Shown one piece after another: positions 16,859 to 25,614 of a stretch of DNA of 64,000 nucleotides. A program made the translations under genes and the position numbers. How positions within the stretch are numbered: the first letter of the stretch is position 1; each line of letters starts with the position of its first letter. Below the pieces are notes generated by a model that worked only from the letters and a program-made list of their open reading frames with translations, made no database searches and had not been told where the DNA came from. The stretch is from Actinoplanes auranticolor (GTDB lineage Bacteria > Actinomycetota > Actinomycetes > Mycobacteriales > Micromonosporaceae), in contig NZ_BOQL01000054.1 in assembly GCF_018332655.1 (NCBI RefSeq), positions 1-64,000 of the forward strand, read 5' to 3'.

Positions 16859-18240
16859 AGCGTCTGTCGTCCTTCGGTCGCTTGGTTCAGGCTGAGCGGA
16901 GCCGCAGCCTGCTTCGTAAGACGGTACGACGTCACCGGCGCCCGTGGATCAGCCGAGTTCGCCTGCACGACTGTGGCACGCGGGCCGCTCCCGCCCATCG
17001 CGGTGTTGCCCTGCTTGAGCAGGAACGAGATGACACCGGCACAGAGCAGGACTAGCAGGGCCAGAACGACGGCGAGGACGATGAGCACCTGCCGGCCGCC
17101 GGAGCCTTCCGGCTGCTTGCCCGGCTGCATCGGCTGCTGCTGCATCGGCGGTGCCGACGGATGCCGGTACGGCGGCTGACCGGACGGCACGGAGGCCGCA
17201 CCGCGCGCCTGAGCCCCCGAGACCGGACGCGGCACCGGCGGATACGGCGGGCGGGCCTGACCGGAGACCGGATGTCCGGGCGGGCCGGAGGCGGGCGCGC
17301 CGGAGTGCGGGCGGTTGGCCACCACCGGGCCACCGGACTGCGGCCTGTTCATCGCCGGACCACCCGACTGCGGGCGGCCGATCGGCGCGGAGCCGTTCAC
17401 CGCGGGCTGCTGCACCTGCGTGGTGAGCGACGAGGCGGCCTGCCGGGCCACCGCGGCCATCGCCGAGGCGGTGGGCCAGCGCGCGGCCGGATCCTTGGCC
17501 AGCGCGCGGTCCACGATGGCGCGCACGGCCGGCGGGATGTCGGCCGGCAGCGGTCGCGGGGTGTCCCGGACGTGCTTCATCGCGATCTCGATCGGGGTGG
17601 CGCCGTCGAACGGCCGGTGCCCGGAGAGGCACTGGTAGGCGACCACGCCCAGGGCGTACACGTCGGAGGCGGCCGTGGCGACCGCGCCCGAGGCCTGCTC
17701 GGGGGAGATGTAGGAGGCCGTGCCGAGCACCGAGCCGGCCACGGTGAGCTGCCCGACCAGGGCCGAGCGGGCGATGCCGAAGTCGGTGAGCACCAGCGTG
17801 CCGTTCGGGCGGACCAGCAGGTTGCCCGGCTTGACGTCGCGGTGCACGATGCCGTTCGCGTGCGCGGCCTGCAGCGCGTCGGCGGCCTGGGCGACCAGCG
17901 CCATGGTGCGCGCCGGGGTCAGCCGGCCGACCCGGCTCAGGGTGCGCGACAGGGCGTCGCCCTCGACGTACTCCATCACCAGGAAGGCGAGCTGCTGGTC
18001 GCTGCCGTAGTCGTAGACGTCGACCACGCCGGGGTGGTTGATCGTGGCCATGGTCCGGGCCTCGCCGCGGAACCGCTCGGCGAAGCCGGGCTCGTCCAGC
18101 AGGGCGGGGAGCAGGATCTTCACGGCGACCGTCCGGCCCAGCACCTCGTCGGTGCCGCGCCACACGTCGCCCATGCCGCCGCCGGCGATCCGCTCGTCCA
18201 AGCGGTACCGGCCGCCGAGGGTGACCCCAGGGCTGATCAT
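16855..18240 (-). CDS. pknA: Ser/Thr protein kinase PknA
   Basis: A 461-residue membrane kinase. The kinase domain occupies about 10-270, with GGGMGDVWRG, AVKILLP, HRDVKPGNLLV, DFGIARS and the activation segment GSVLGTASYISPEQ. A Pro/Gly/Ser-rich juxtamembrane linker of about 110 residues follows, then one transmembrane helix (VLIVLAVVLALLVLLCAGVI) and a short outer tail without PASTA repeats. In relatives PknA and PknB phosphorylate each other and act on FtsZ, Wag31 and FHA proteins. It lies between pbpA and pknB in the operon. Confidence 0.96.
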   Translation of the reverse strand: MISPGVTLGGRYRLDERIAGGGMGDVWRGTDEVLGRTVAVKILLPALLDEPGFAERFRGEARTMATINHPGVVDVYDYGSDQQLAFLVMEYVEGDALSRTLSRVGRLTPARTMALVAQAADALQAAHANGIVHRDVKPGNLLVRPNGTLVLTDFGIARSALVGQLTVAGSVLGTASYISPEQASGAVATAASDVYALGVVAYQCLSGHRPFDGATPIEIAMKHVRDTPRPLPADIPPAVRAIVDRALAKDPAARWPTASAMAAVARQAASSLTTQVQQPAVNGSAPIGRPQSGGPAMNRPQSGGPVVANRPHSGAPASGPPGHPVSGQARPPYPPVPRPVSGAQARGAASVPSGQPPYRHPSAPPMQQQPMQPGKQPEGSGGRQVLIVLAVVLALLVLLCAGVISFLLKQGNTAMGGSGPRATVVQANSADPRAPVTSYRLTKQAAAPLSLNQATEGRQTL

Positions 18241-18241
18241 G

Positions 18242-19744
18242 TCAGTCCCCTCCCTGGCCCGCCGCGGCCTTCAAGATGAGCCCGGAGATCCGGGCCGCCT
18301 CGGAACTCGCGTGTCCGCCGGGCACGTTCTCCAGCATGACGCAGACTGCCGAGACTGCCTCACCCTTGTCGTTGTAGGCGAAGCCGATGAACCAGCCGTG
18401 GTCGTCGGCGCCCTCGGCGTTCTCCGCCGTACCGGTCTTGCCGCCGACCTCGAATCCGTCGACCTGGGCCCGCTTACCGGTGCCGTTCTCGACGACGCTG
18501 ACCATCATCTCGCGCAGGTCGTCGGCGATGTCACTGCTGACCGGCGTCCGCAACGTCTGGGGGTTGGCGTTGTAGATCGGTCGCCGGTCCGGGCTGAGCA
18601 GCTGCTGGACCAGATAGGGCCGCATCTGCTTACCACCGTTGGCCACCGTGGCCGCGATCATCGCGCCCTGCATGGTGGTCATCCGGACGTCCTTCTGCCC
18701 GATCGACGACTGGGCCAGCCCGGCCAGGTCGGTGCTGCCGTCCGGGTTCTGGATCTTGCCCATCCGGCTGGCCGCCACGGCCAGGCCCGTGCCCTCGAGG
18801 CTGCCGACCGTCAGGTCTTCCTGCTCGAAGCCCCAGTCCTGGGCGGCCTTCTTGACCTTGTCGCCACCCAGCTTGACGCCGAGCTGGGCGTAGCCGGTGT
18901 TGCAGCTCTCGGTCAGCGCCTCCTTGAGGTTGACCTGCCGCTCCGGGCAGGTGCCGGCCGAGGAGTTCTTGATCGGCGCACCCGAGCCGGGCGCCGTGTA
19001 GAGCGGTCCGGCCGGGATCTGGGTGCTCTGGTCGTAGCCGTTCTGCAGAGCAGCGGCGGTGACGATCACCTTGAAGGTCGAGCCGGGCGGGTAGGTCTCG
19101 GCCACGGCGCGGTTGAGCAGCGGCTTGTCCTTGTCCGCGTTCAGCTTCTTGTACTCCGCCGCGGCGTCTTCCGTGTCGTGGGTGGCCAGCGGGTTCGGGT
19201 CGTAGCTGGGCATCGACACCATGGCCTGGATCGCGCCGGTACGCGGGTTGATGGCGACCGCCGAGCCCTTCTTGACCCCACGCTCGTTGCCCGTCAGCTG
19301 CTTCCAGGCGACTTCCTGGGCCTTGGTCCTGACCGAGAGCACGACGTTGCCACCGCCGGCCTCGTCACCGGTGAACATGGCGCTGACCCGGTCGGCGAAG
19401 AGCTTGTCGCTCGCACCGGAGAGGAACTCGTCCTCGGCGCGCTCGATACCGACCTCACCGAGGTTCACCGGCTTGTAGCCGACGATCGGCGCGTAGATCT
19501 GCTTCTTGGGGTACTGCCGGAGGTACTTCAGCTCGTCGTCGGTCAGCTTGTTCGAGGCGAGGGCCTGGCCGTCGGCCTCGATGATCCCGCGCGGCACCTC
19601 GTATTCCGCGACCTGGACCCGGCCGTTGTAGTCGTTGGTGCGGTATTCGTCGGCCTTGTACCCCTGAACCCAGTTCAGGTTGGCGAAGAGCAGGCCGAAC
19701 AGGACGAGGATGACCACGCCGGCCTTGCGCAGAGGTGCGTTCAC
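18242..19744 (-). CDS. pbpA: penicillin-binding protein PbpA (class B transpeptidase)
   Basis: A 500-residue DD-transpeptidase that cross-links peptidoglycan outside the membrane. An N-terminal anchor (about 9-27, VVILVLFGLLFANLNWVQG) and a dimerisation region are followed by the transpeptidase domain with SxxK (STFK in YPPGSTFKV), SxN (SCN in LTESCNTGY) and KTG (GGKTGTAEN). It is probably partnered with the adjacent RodA glycosyltransferase, whose stop overlaps its ATG by four bases. Length and gene order match actinobacterial PbpA. Confidence 0.96.
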   Translation of the reverse strand: MNAPLRKAGVVILVLFGLLFANLNWVQGYKADEYRTNDYNGRVQVAEYEVPRGIIEADGQALASNKLTDDELKYLRQYPKKQIYAPIVGYKPVNLGEVGIERAEDEFLSGASDKLFADRVSAMFTGDEAGGGNVVLSVRTKAQEVAWKQLTGNERGVKKGSAVAINPRTGAIQAMVSMPSYDPNPLATHDTEDAAAEYKKLNADKDKPLLNRAVAETYPPGSTFKVIVTAAALQNGYDQSTQIPAGPLYTAPGSGAPIKNSSAGTCPERQVNLKEALTESCNTGYAQLGVKLGGDKVKKAAQDWGFEQEDLTVGSLEGTGLAVAASRMGKIQNPDGSTDLAGLAQSSIGQKDVRMTTMQGAMIAATVANGGKQMRPYLVQQLLSPDRRPIYNANPQTLRTPVSSDIADDLREMMVSVVENGTGKRAQVDGFEVGGKTGTAENAEGADDHGWFIGFAYNDKGEAVSAVCVMLENVPGGHASSEAARISGLILKAAAGQGGD

Positions 19745-21294
19745 GGCTTGATCACCTCCGTCATGGCGCCGTGCAGCTGGGCGGGCGGTTGCTTCGGTCC
19801 ACCGGACGATGGCGCGGGGCCGCCGCTCGCGGGTCTGCGGCCGGCGTCGGAGATCCGCAGCAACATCGCGATGAGCAGCCAGTTCGCCATGAGCGACGAA
19901 CCACCGGCGGACAGGAAGGGCGTCGTCTGACCGGTCAGCGGGATCAGCCCGGTGATACCACCAAGGATGACGAAGACCTGCAAACCCAGGGTGAACGCCA
20001 GGCCACCGGCGACCAGCTTGCCGAACGAGTCCCGTACGCCCAGCGCCGCGCGCAGGCCGCGCTCGACGATCAGCAGGTAGCAGATCAGCAGCGCGGAGAG
20101 GCCGAAGAGGCCGATCTCCTCACCCATGCCGGCGAAGATGAAGTCGGTGCGGACCTCGGGGACCTTGCTCGGCGAGCCGGCGCCCGGGCCGGTGCCGAAC
20201 AGACCGCCGGTGCCCAGTCCGAGCAGGCTCTGGACGAGCTGGTAGCTGCCACCCACGCGGTTGTAGTTCTCGGCGGCGAACGGGTCGAGCCAGACCGTGG
20301 CGCGGTCGTAGAAGTTGGCGAACGGGCCGCCGACCGACGCGCCGAGCAGGTACGCCACGTAGACGCCGCCGAAGAACATCACCAGGCCGATGATCAGCCA
20401 GCTGACCCGCTCGGTGGCGACGTAGAGGGTCACCACGAACAGGCCGAAGTAGAGCAGGGCCGTACCGAGGTCCTTCTCGAAGACGAGCACCAGCAGCGAG
20501 AGCATCCACACCGTGATGACCGGGCCGAGGTCGCGCCCGCGGGGGAAGTCGACGCCGAGGACCCGGCGGCTGGCCAGCGAGAGCACCTCGCGCTTGCGGA
20601 CCAGGTAGTACGCGAAGAAGGAGACCAGGGCCAGCTTGGCGAACTCGCCGGGCTGGATGGAGAAGGACCCGATCCGGATCCACAGGCGGGCGCCGTTGAT
20701 CTCCGAGATGCTGGCCGGCAGCACCGCCGGGATCATCACCAGCACGATGCCGACCAGGCCCAGGGTGTACGCGTACCGCGAGACCGTCTTGTGGTCGCGG
20801 ATCACGATGAGCAGCACCGCGGCGAGCACCAGGGCGGCCAGCGTCCAGGCGAGCTGACGGCCGCCCACCCCGGCGAAGATGCCCGGTTCCGGCTGCTTCT
20901 GCGCAATGGCCCGGGCCAGGTCGAGCCGGCGCAGGAAGCCGACGCCGAGGCCGTTGATCAGGGCCACGGTGGGGATCAGTACGGGGTCGGCGTACAGCGC
21001 GGTGAAGCGGACCACCAGGTGCAGGGCGACGAACAGAGCGCTCAGCAACGCGGCCGGCACCCAGAACGTCGGCGTGATCTTGTCGAACTGGTTGGCCTCG
21101 ACGGTGGCGCCGTACGCGGCCACGATGATCATCGCCAGCGCGAGCAGACCCAGCTCCGCGTTGCGCCCCGTCTTCGTGCCCGGGACACGAGGCATCTCAC
21201 CCGTGGTCGCGGGTGTGGGAGCCGGAAGGGCGGGCGCGGTCAAGAAGGAGTCCCCAGACTTCGGTGAGCGGACGCTCAGTCGACGGGCCGGCAC
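19741..21294 (-). CDS. rodA: RodA/FtsW/SpoVE-family peptidoglycan glycosyltransferase
   Basis: A SEDS-family lipid II polymerase, up to 517 residues, with about ten to twelve transmembrane helices. Family marks include RLWIRIGSFSIQPGEFAKLALVSFF, FEKDLGTALLYFG and the C-terminal GLIPLTGQTTPFLSAGGSS. The first helix begins near residue 47 (GLLALAMIIVAAYG). The annotated GTG overlaps the pstP stop by 19 bases. An internal ATG (MPRVPGTKTGRNAELG) would also leave all helices intact, so the start is uncertain. It is coupled to pbpA. Confidence 0.92.
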   Translation of the reverse strand: MPARRLSVRSPKSGDSFLTAPALPAPTPATTGEMPRVPGTKTGRNAELGLLALAMIIVAAYGATVEANQFDKITPTFWVPAALLSALFVALHLVVRFTALYADPVLIPTVALINGLGVGFLRRLDLARAIAQKQPEPGIFAGVGGRQLAWTLAALVLAAVLLIVIRDHKTVSRYAYTLGLVGIVLVMIPAVLPASISEINGARLWIRIGSFSIQPGEFAKLALVSFFAYYLVRKREVLSLASRRVLGVDFPRGRDLGPVITVWMLSLLVLVFEKDLGTALLYFGLFVVTLYVATERVSWLIIGLVMFFGGVYVAYLLGASVGGPFANFYDRATVWLDPFAAENYNRVGGSYQLVQSLLGLGTGGLFGTGPGAGSPSKVPEVRTDFIFAGMGEEIGLFGLSALLICYLLIVERGLRAALGVRDSFGKLVAGGLAFTLGLQVFVILGGITGLIPLTGQTTPFLSAGGSSLMANWLLIAMLLRISDAGRRPASGGPAPSSGGPKQPPAQLHGAMTEVIKP

Positions 21295-22706
21295 CCGACC
21301 GGGTCGACGACCGGCGGGGCAGACTCCGAGGGCAGGGCGTCCGGCGTGATGGTGGGCGCGAGGGCCGGCGCCGACGAGGAGGTGGGCCGGCCGGGAGCGG
21401 ACGTCTTCCCGGCCACGGACGGCGCGCCGGCCGGGGGCACCGGCTGCGACACCGTCGGCGCGGCGCTACCGGCCACGCAGATCGGCTTCAGGTTGGGGTT
21501 GGACGGCTCGTCGCTGGTCAGCTCCTGCAGCATCCGCTGGGCGTCGGGCTGATTGTCCGCGTGGATGCCCTGCTTGACCCGGTCCTGGGCGACCGAGGTG
21601 AGGTCGTCCAGGCGAGCCGGACTGGTCTCGTTGACACTGGAGAGGTCGAGGCCGGCGATCTGGCCGGGCACCCCGCGGAAGATCGCGAGCTGGCCCTGCT
21701 CGGTGGCGCCGACGTAGTACTGCTTCTGGGTGTACTGCCAGCCCAGATAGAGGCCACCGCCGAGGATGCCCAGCAGCACGAGCAGCAACAGGCTGGTCCG
21801 GACCGGGTGCCTCTTCGGCTGCGGCTCCGGCTCCTCACGGTCGTACGCCGGGCCGGAAGGCTGCGCGGGCCGCGGTGGTGCCTGCAGGGCCGCCGCGCGG
21901 GCAGCGGCACTGGAAGCGTCCGCGACGGTCGAGTTGCCGCGGTCCCGGGCGGCCGCGCCGCCCACGATCGGGGCCTGCTCGACGATGTCCGCGTCGGTCG
22001 CGTCGGCGACCACCACGGTGATGTTGTCCGGCCCGCCGCCGCGCAGCGCGAGCTGCACGAGCCGCTCGACGCAGGCCTGCGGGTCCTGGATGTCCCGCAT
22101 GCTCTCGCCGATGGTCTCGGCACTGACCACGCCGGAGAGCCCGTCGCTGCAGATCAGATAGCGGTCGCCCTTGAGTACCTGGCGGACCGAATACTCCGGG
22201 TCGATGTCCCGGCCGTCGAGCGCCCGGGTGAGCAGCGACCGCTGCGGGTGGCTGCTCGCCTCCTCCGGGCTGATCCGGCCCTCGTCGACCAGCATCTGGA
22301 CGTAGGTGTCGTCTTTGGTGATCTGGGCGAACTCGCCCTGGCGCAGCATGTAGGCGCGCGAGTCCCCGATGTGCACCATGCCGATCTTGCTGCCGGAGAA
22401 GAGCACCGCGGTCAGCGTGGTGCCCATCCCCTCCAGATGCGGATTGGCGTCGACGGTGTCGCGCAGGGTCTGGTTGGCCGTGCCCACGGCGTGCCGGAGG
22501 GCGTCGACCAGCGCATCGCCGGGAACGTCCTCGTCGAGCGGAGCCATGGCAGCGATGACGATGTTGCTGGCGACGTCACCGGCGGCCATGCCGCCCATGC
22601 CGTCGGCGACGGCAAGGAGCCGCGGTCCGGCGTAGACGGAGTCTTGATTTCCGTCTCGGATCAGACCGCGGTCGCTCTGGGCGGCGTAGCGCAGGGTCAG
22701 GGTCAT
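21276..22706 (-). CDS. pstP: PP2C-family Ser/Thr protein phosphatase PstP
   Basis: A 476-residue membrane phosphatase that reverses PknA/PknB phosphorylation. The PPM domain (residues 1 to about 240) has the metal-binding motifs SDRGLIRDGNQDS, ADGMGGMAAGDVAS, GDSRAYML, CSDGLSG and GGPDNITVVV. A linker, a transmembrane helix (about 300-320, SLLLLVLLGILGGGLYLGWQ) and an extracellular domain of about 150 residues ending in a Pro/Ser-rich tail follow. The N-terminus is intact. Its start overlaps the fhaB stop by four bases. Confidence 0.95.
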   Translation of the reverse strand: MTLTLRYAAQSDRGLIRDGNQDSVYAGPRLLAVADGMGGMAAGDVASNIVIAAMAPLDEDVPGDALVDALRHAVGTANQTLRDTVDANPHLEGMGTTLTAVLFSGSKIGMVHIGDSRAYMLRQGEFAQITKDDTYVQMLVDEGRISPEEASSHPQRSLLTRALDGRDIDPEYSVRQVLKGDRYLICSDGLSGVVSAETIGESMRDIQDPQACVERLVQLALRGGGPDNITVVVADATDADIVEQAPIVGGAAARDRGNSTVADASSAAARAAALQAPPRPAQPSGPAYDREEPEPQPKRHPVRTSLLLLVLLGILGGGLYLGWQYTQKQYYVGATEQGQLAIFRGVPGQIAGLDLSSVNETSPARLDDLTSVAQDRVKQGIHADNQPDAQRMLQELTSDEPSNPNLKPICVAGSAAPTVSQPVPPAGAPSVAGKTSAPGRPTSSSAPALAPTITPDALPSESAPPVVDPVGCRPVD

Positions 22707-23185
22707 GGCCGTAACTCGAGTGAAGTGCGGCCGATCCGGATCGGCACGCCAAGGGGGACGGGAGTAGGTCCGGAGACCTTACCGCGATCGAGATAGGTGC
22801 CGTTCGTCGAGCCGAGGTCCTCGACGAACCACTGACCGTCCCGCGGCACGAGCCGGGCGTGCCGGGCCGACGCGAAGTCGTCCGTGATGACCAGCGTCGA
22901 GTCCTCCGCCCGTCCGATAGTGATTTGAGCCTCACCGAGCGTGATCTTGGTGCCGGCCAGCTGACCGGCGGTCACTACCAGCTGCCGGGCAGCCTTGCCC
23001 CGCTTCGCCTTCGCCGGCCGGCCCTGCGGCACCACGCCACCCACCCCTCGGGGCGAGGCGACGAGACTCTTGGACCGGACCCCGGCGAAGAGATCCTTAC
23101 GGATGACTCCCACCACCGTGAACACGAAGATCCACAGCAGGATGAGGAAGCCGAAGCGGGCGACGGTGAGGACAAATTCTGGCAA
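22703..23185 (-). CDS. fhaB: FHA-domain protein FhaB (FipA type)
   Basis: A 160-residue protein with an N-terminal membrane helix (about 6-26, ARFGFLILLWIFVFTVVGVI) and a C-terminal FHA domain (about 85-155: ITIGRAEDSTLVITDDFASARHARL and EDLGSTNGTYLD) that binds phosphothreonine. In mycobacteria the homologue links kinase signalling to division proteins. It is in the kinase operon directly before pstP. Confidence 0.94.
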   Translation of the reverse strand: MPEFVLTVARFGFLILLWIFVFTVVGVIRKDLFAGVRSKSLVASPRGVGGVVPQGRPAKAKRGKAARQLVVTAGQLAGTKITLGEAQITIGRAEDSTLVITDDFASARHARLVPRDGQWFVEDLGSTNGTYLDRGKVSGPTPVPLGVPIRIGRTSLELRP

Positions 23186-23190
23186 GGTGC

Positions 23191-23949
23191 CTAGCCGTCC
23201 ACTCGGAACGTGAGGGTGGTCGTCCCCAACTGGATCATGTCGCCCGGGTTGAGCGCCACGGCCGACACGCGCTGACCGTTGACCATCGTGCCGTTCGTCG
23301 AGCCCAGGTCGGTCAGCACGACCTGACTGCCGTCGTAGTCCAGCCGGGCGTGGCGCCGGGAGATCCCGACATCCGGCAGGCGCAGATTCGCCTGGTCCCC
23401 ACGGCCGATGACCGTCGAGCCCATCTGCAGCGGATAGGTGCGGCCGTCACCGGAGACCAGGCCGACGTTGCGCCCGTTGTGCCCCCCGTGCGGCGGATAC
23501 CCGCCCTGCTGCTGGTCGTACGGCGAATACGCCGGCGCAGCGTCGTAGGCGGGCTGTTGCACAGGCGCGACCTCGCCGCCGGTGTACACCTCCGCCGTGA
23601 CGCGGAACATGCCGGTATCGAGCCCGTCCCCGCGCTCGATCTCGACGATGACGTCGCCGTAGACCGTCCAGGCCTGCTCACCGATGAACTCCGCCTGCGA
23701 CTGGGCCAGCTCCTGGGCCAGTGCAGCGGCATACGGTGCCAGCCTGCTGTGGTCGTACGGCGAGAGATCGATCACGTAGCGGTTGGGCACCAAGGTGCGA
23801 CCACCAGCGAGGATAGCCTTGTGCGCCTCGGCCTCCCGCTGCATGGCATTAAGAATCTCCACCGGGTGCACGACACCCTTGAACACCTTCGCGAAGGCAC
23901 CCTCGACCAGGCCTTCCAACCGCTTCTCAAAGCGCTGCAGCACGCTCAC
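23191..23949 (-). CDS. fhaA: FHA-domain protein FhaA (DUF3662 plus FHA)
   Basis: A 252-residue cytosolic adaptor. The N-terminal DUF3662 domain (about 1-125: VLQRFEKRLEGLVEGAFAKVF, NRYVIDLSPYDHSRLAPY) is followed by a Tyr/Gln/Gly/Pro linker and a C-terminal FHA domain (about 165-250: VIGRGDQANLRLPDVGISRRHARL, TDLGSTNGTMVNG). The mycobacterial homologue binds phosphorylated MviN and restrains lipid II export. The GTG at 23949 is chosen because GAGGAGGAG lies just upstream and similarity starts there; the frame is open to 24018. It is first gene of the seven-gene operon. Confidence 0.93.
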   Translation of the reverse strand: MSVLQRFEKRLEGLVEGAFAKVFKGVVHPVEILNAMQREAEAHKAILAGGRTLVPNRYVIDLSPYDHSRLAPYAAALAQELAQSQAEFIGEQAWTVYGDVIVEIERGDGLDTGMFRVTAEVYTGGEVAPVQQPAYDAAPAYSPYDQQQGGYPPHGGHNGRNVGLVSGDGRTYPLQMGSTVIGRGDQANLRLPDVGISRRHARLDYDGSQVVLTDLGSTNGTMVNGQRVSAVALNPGDMIQLGTTTLTFRVDG

Positions 23950-24144
23950 CGGCTCCTCCTCGGGTTCCGAGGACATGATGGTATCCGGCCGCCGCTTCCG
24001 CATCTCTGCGAAGAGCAACCGGTCGCTCCTGACCCTCGTATTGCGGCCCCTGACGCCGTGCTAGTCTTCCCTGGCGCCAAGGGCAGTATCTGCTCGCGGT
24101 GTAACGAGGGACAGCGTAGTCTGTTCCGGCTAACTGAATGCCAC

Positions 24145-24227
24145 GGGGATGTGGCGGAATGGCAGACGCGCACGGTTCAGGTCCGTGTGTCCGAAAGGAC
24201 GTGGGGGTTCAACTCCCCCCATCCCCA
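24145..24227 (+). tRNA. tRNA-Leu (anticodon CAG)
   Basis: The acceptor stem GGGGATG (24145-24151) pairs with CATCCCC (24220-24226), with A as discriminator. The anticodon loop TTCAGGT gives CAG. A class II variable arm (GTCCGAAAGGAC-type) and the T arm GGGGGTTCAACTCCCCC are present. CCA is not fully encoded. It lies divergent from fhaA, as in related genomes. Confidence 0.96.
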
Positions 24228-24540
24228 CCCGATCACCTGGTCGCCCTCTGTCCGCGGAACGCGCGGACCGGGGGCGATCGGCATTTCTGCTCCGGGGGCC
24301 GAGCCCCCGGAAGCCCCGCGTTGCGGTGGGCACGGTGAGTGATCGTGTCGCGCTGGTCGTGGGCTCGCCTTCGCTTCGCTCGGCATCGGGGCCTGTGGCT
24401 CGTCTCTCCCCCCACCTTCTTTCCCCTCCTTCTTGTCTCCTGGGTTCGTGCCTGCTCCTTTGGGTGACAGCGGAGCGTGAGGGGGGTGGCGTTATGCTCT
24501 CGACTGGTTTTGCCCCCGAGACCTCTGGGAGAGTTTGCTC
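24228..24540. other. intergenic region tRNA-Leu to epimerase gene
   Basis: This stretch of 313 bases has no credible gene. It contains a C/T-rich stretch at about 24400-24440 and the ribosome site GGGAGAG just before the GTG at 24541. A promoter for the epimerase operon must lie here, but no strong -35/-10 pair stands out. Confidence 0.5.
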
Positions 24541-25614
24541 GTGGCCGTCGCCCTGGTAACCGGATCAGGTGGTCTCATCGGCTCTGAGGCGGTTCGGCAC
24601 TTTGCCGGGCTGGGCCTTGACGTCGTCGGGATCGACAACGACATGCGGCAGGAGTTCTTCGGCGCGGAGGCGTCGACGGCCTGGAACGTGCAGCAGCTCA
24701 CCGCGGATCTCGGGTCGGCGTACTCGCACCACGGGGTCGACATCCGGGACCGCGACGCTCTGTCGCGGATCTTCCAGCGGTACGGCAAGGAGATCGCGGT
24801 CGTCATCCACACCGCGGCCCAGCCGTCGCACGACTGGGCCGTGCGGGACCCGTTCACCGACTTCGACGTGAACGCCGGCGGCACCCTCAACATGCTGCAG
24901 AACACCCGCGAGCACTGCATCGACGCGGCGTTCATCCACTGCTCCACCAACAAGGTGTACGGCGACACCCCCAACCGCCTCCCGCTGATCGAGCAGGAGA
25001 CCCGCTGGGAGATCGACCCGGCGCACCCGTACGCCGACGGCATCACCGAGGACATGTCGATCGACCAGTGCCTGCACTCGGTCTTCGGCGCGTCGAAGGT
25101 CGCCGCCGACGTGATGGCCCAGGAGTACGGCCGCTACTTCGGCATGAAGACGGCGATCTTCCGCGGCGGCACCCTGACCGGGCCCGCGCACTCGGCGACC
25201 GAGCTGCACGGCTTCCTCGGCTACGTGATGCGGGCCAACATGGAGCGGCGGCTCTACCGGATCTTCGGTTACAAGGGCAAGCAGGTCCGCGACGCCATCC
25301 ACAGCCACGACGTGCTCAGCGCGTTCGAGGCGTTCTTCCGCAACCCGCGCTCGGCGGCGGTCTACAACCTCGGTGGCGGCCGGCACTCTAACTGCTCCAA
25401 CCTCGAGGCCTTCGCCCTGGCGGAGAAGATCAGCGGCACCGAGATGGTCACCGAGTACGTCGACGACAACCGGATCGGCGACCACCAGTGGTGGATCGGC
25501 TCGATGGCGGCCTTCCAGGCGGACTACCCGCAGTGGAAGCAGGTCTACGACGTCCCGATGATCCTGCAGGAGATCTACGAGGCCAACGTCGACAAGTGGG
25601 TGCCCCAGCCGTGA
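24541..25614 (+). CDS. extended SDR sugar-nucleotide epimerase, CDP-paratose/tyvelose 2-epimerase-like
   Basis: A 357-residue NAD-dependent enzyme. The Rossmann motif TGSGGLIGSEAVRHF is at the N-terminus, then HTAAQPSHDWA, CSTNKVYGD, and the segment SVFGASKVAADVM where the usual catalytic YxxxK reads FxxxK. Further family marks are FGYKGKQVRDAIH, NLGGGRHSNCS and a C-terminal RIGDHQWWIG. It resembles RfbE-type CDP-tyvelose 2-epimerases, but the Phe suggests a subgroup with different chemistry. Substrate is not known. It starts at GTG 24541; its TGA overlaps the GTG of the glycosyltransferase, so the pair is coupled and likely makes a wall or secreted glycan. Confidence 0.85.
   Translation: MAVALVTGSGGLIGSEAVRHFAGLGLDVVGIDNDMRQEFFGAEASTAWNVQQLTADLGSAYSHHGVDIRDRDALSRIFQRYGKEIAVVIHTAAQPSHDWAVRDPFTDFDVNAGGTLNMLQNTREHCIDAAFIHCSTNKVYGDTPNRLPLIEQETRWEIDPAHPYADGITEDMSIDQCLHSVFGASKVAADVMAQEYGRYFGMKTAIFRGGTLTGPAHSATELHGFLGYVMRANMERRLYRIFGYKGKQVRDAIHSHDVLSAFEAFFRNPRSAAVYNLGGGRHSNCSNLEAFALAEKISGTEMVTEYVDDNRIGDHQWWIGSMAAFQADYPQWKQVYDVPMILQEIYEANVDKWVPQP

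Noticed and set aside
10981..24227. The kinase/wall cluster as a novel system
   Set aside because: Gene content and order are the conserved actinobacterial arrangement known from mycobacteria and streptomycetes.
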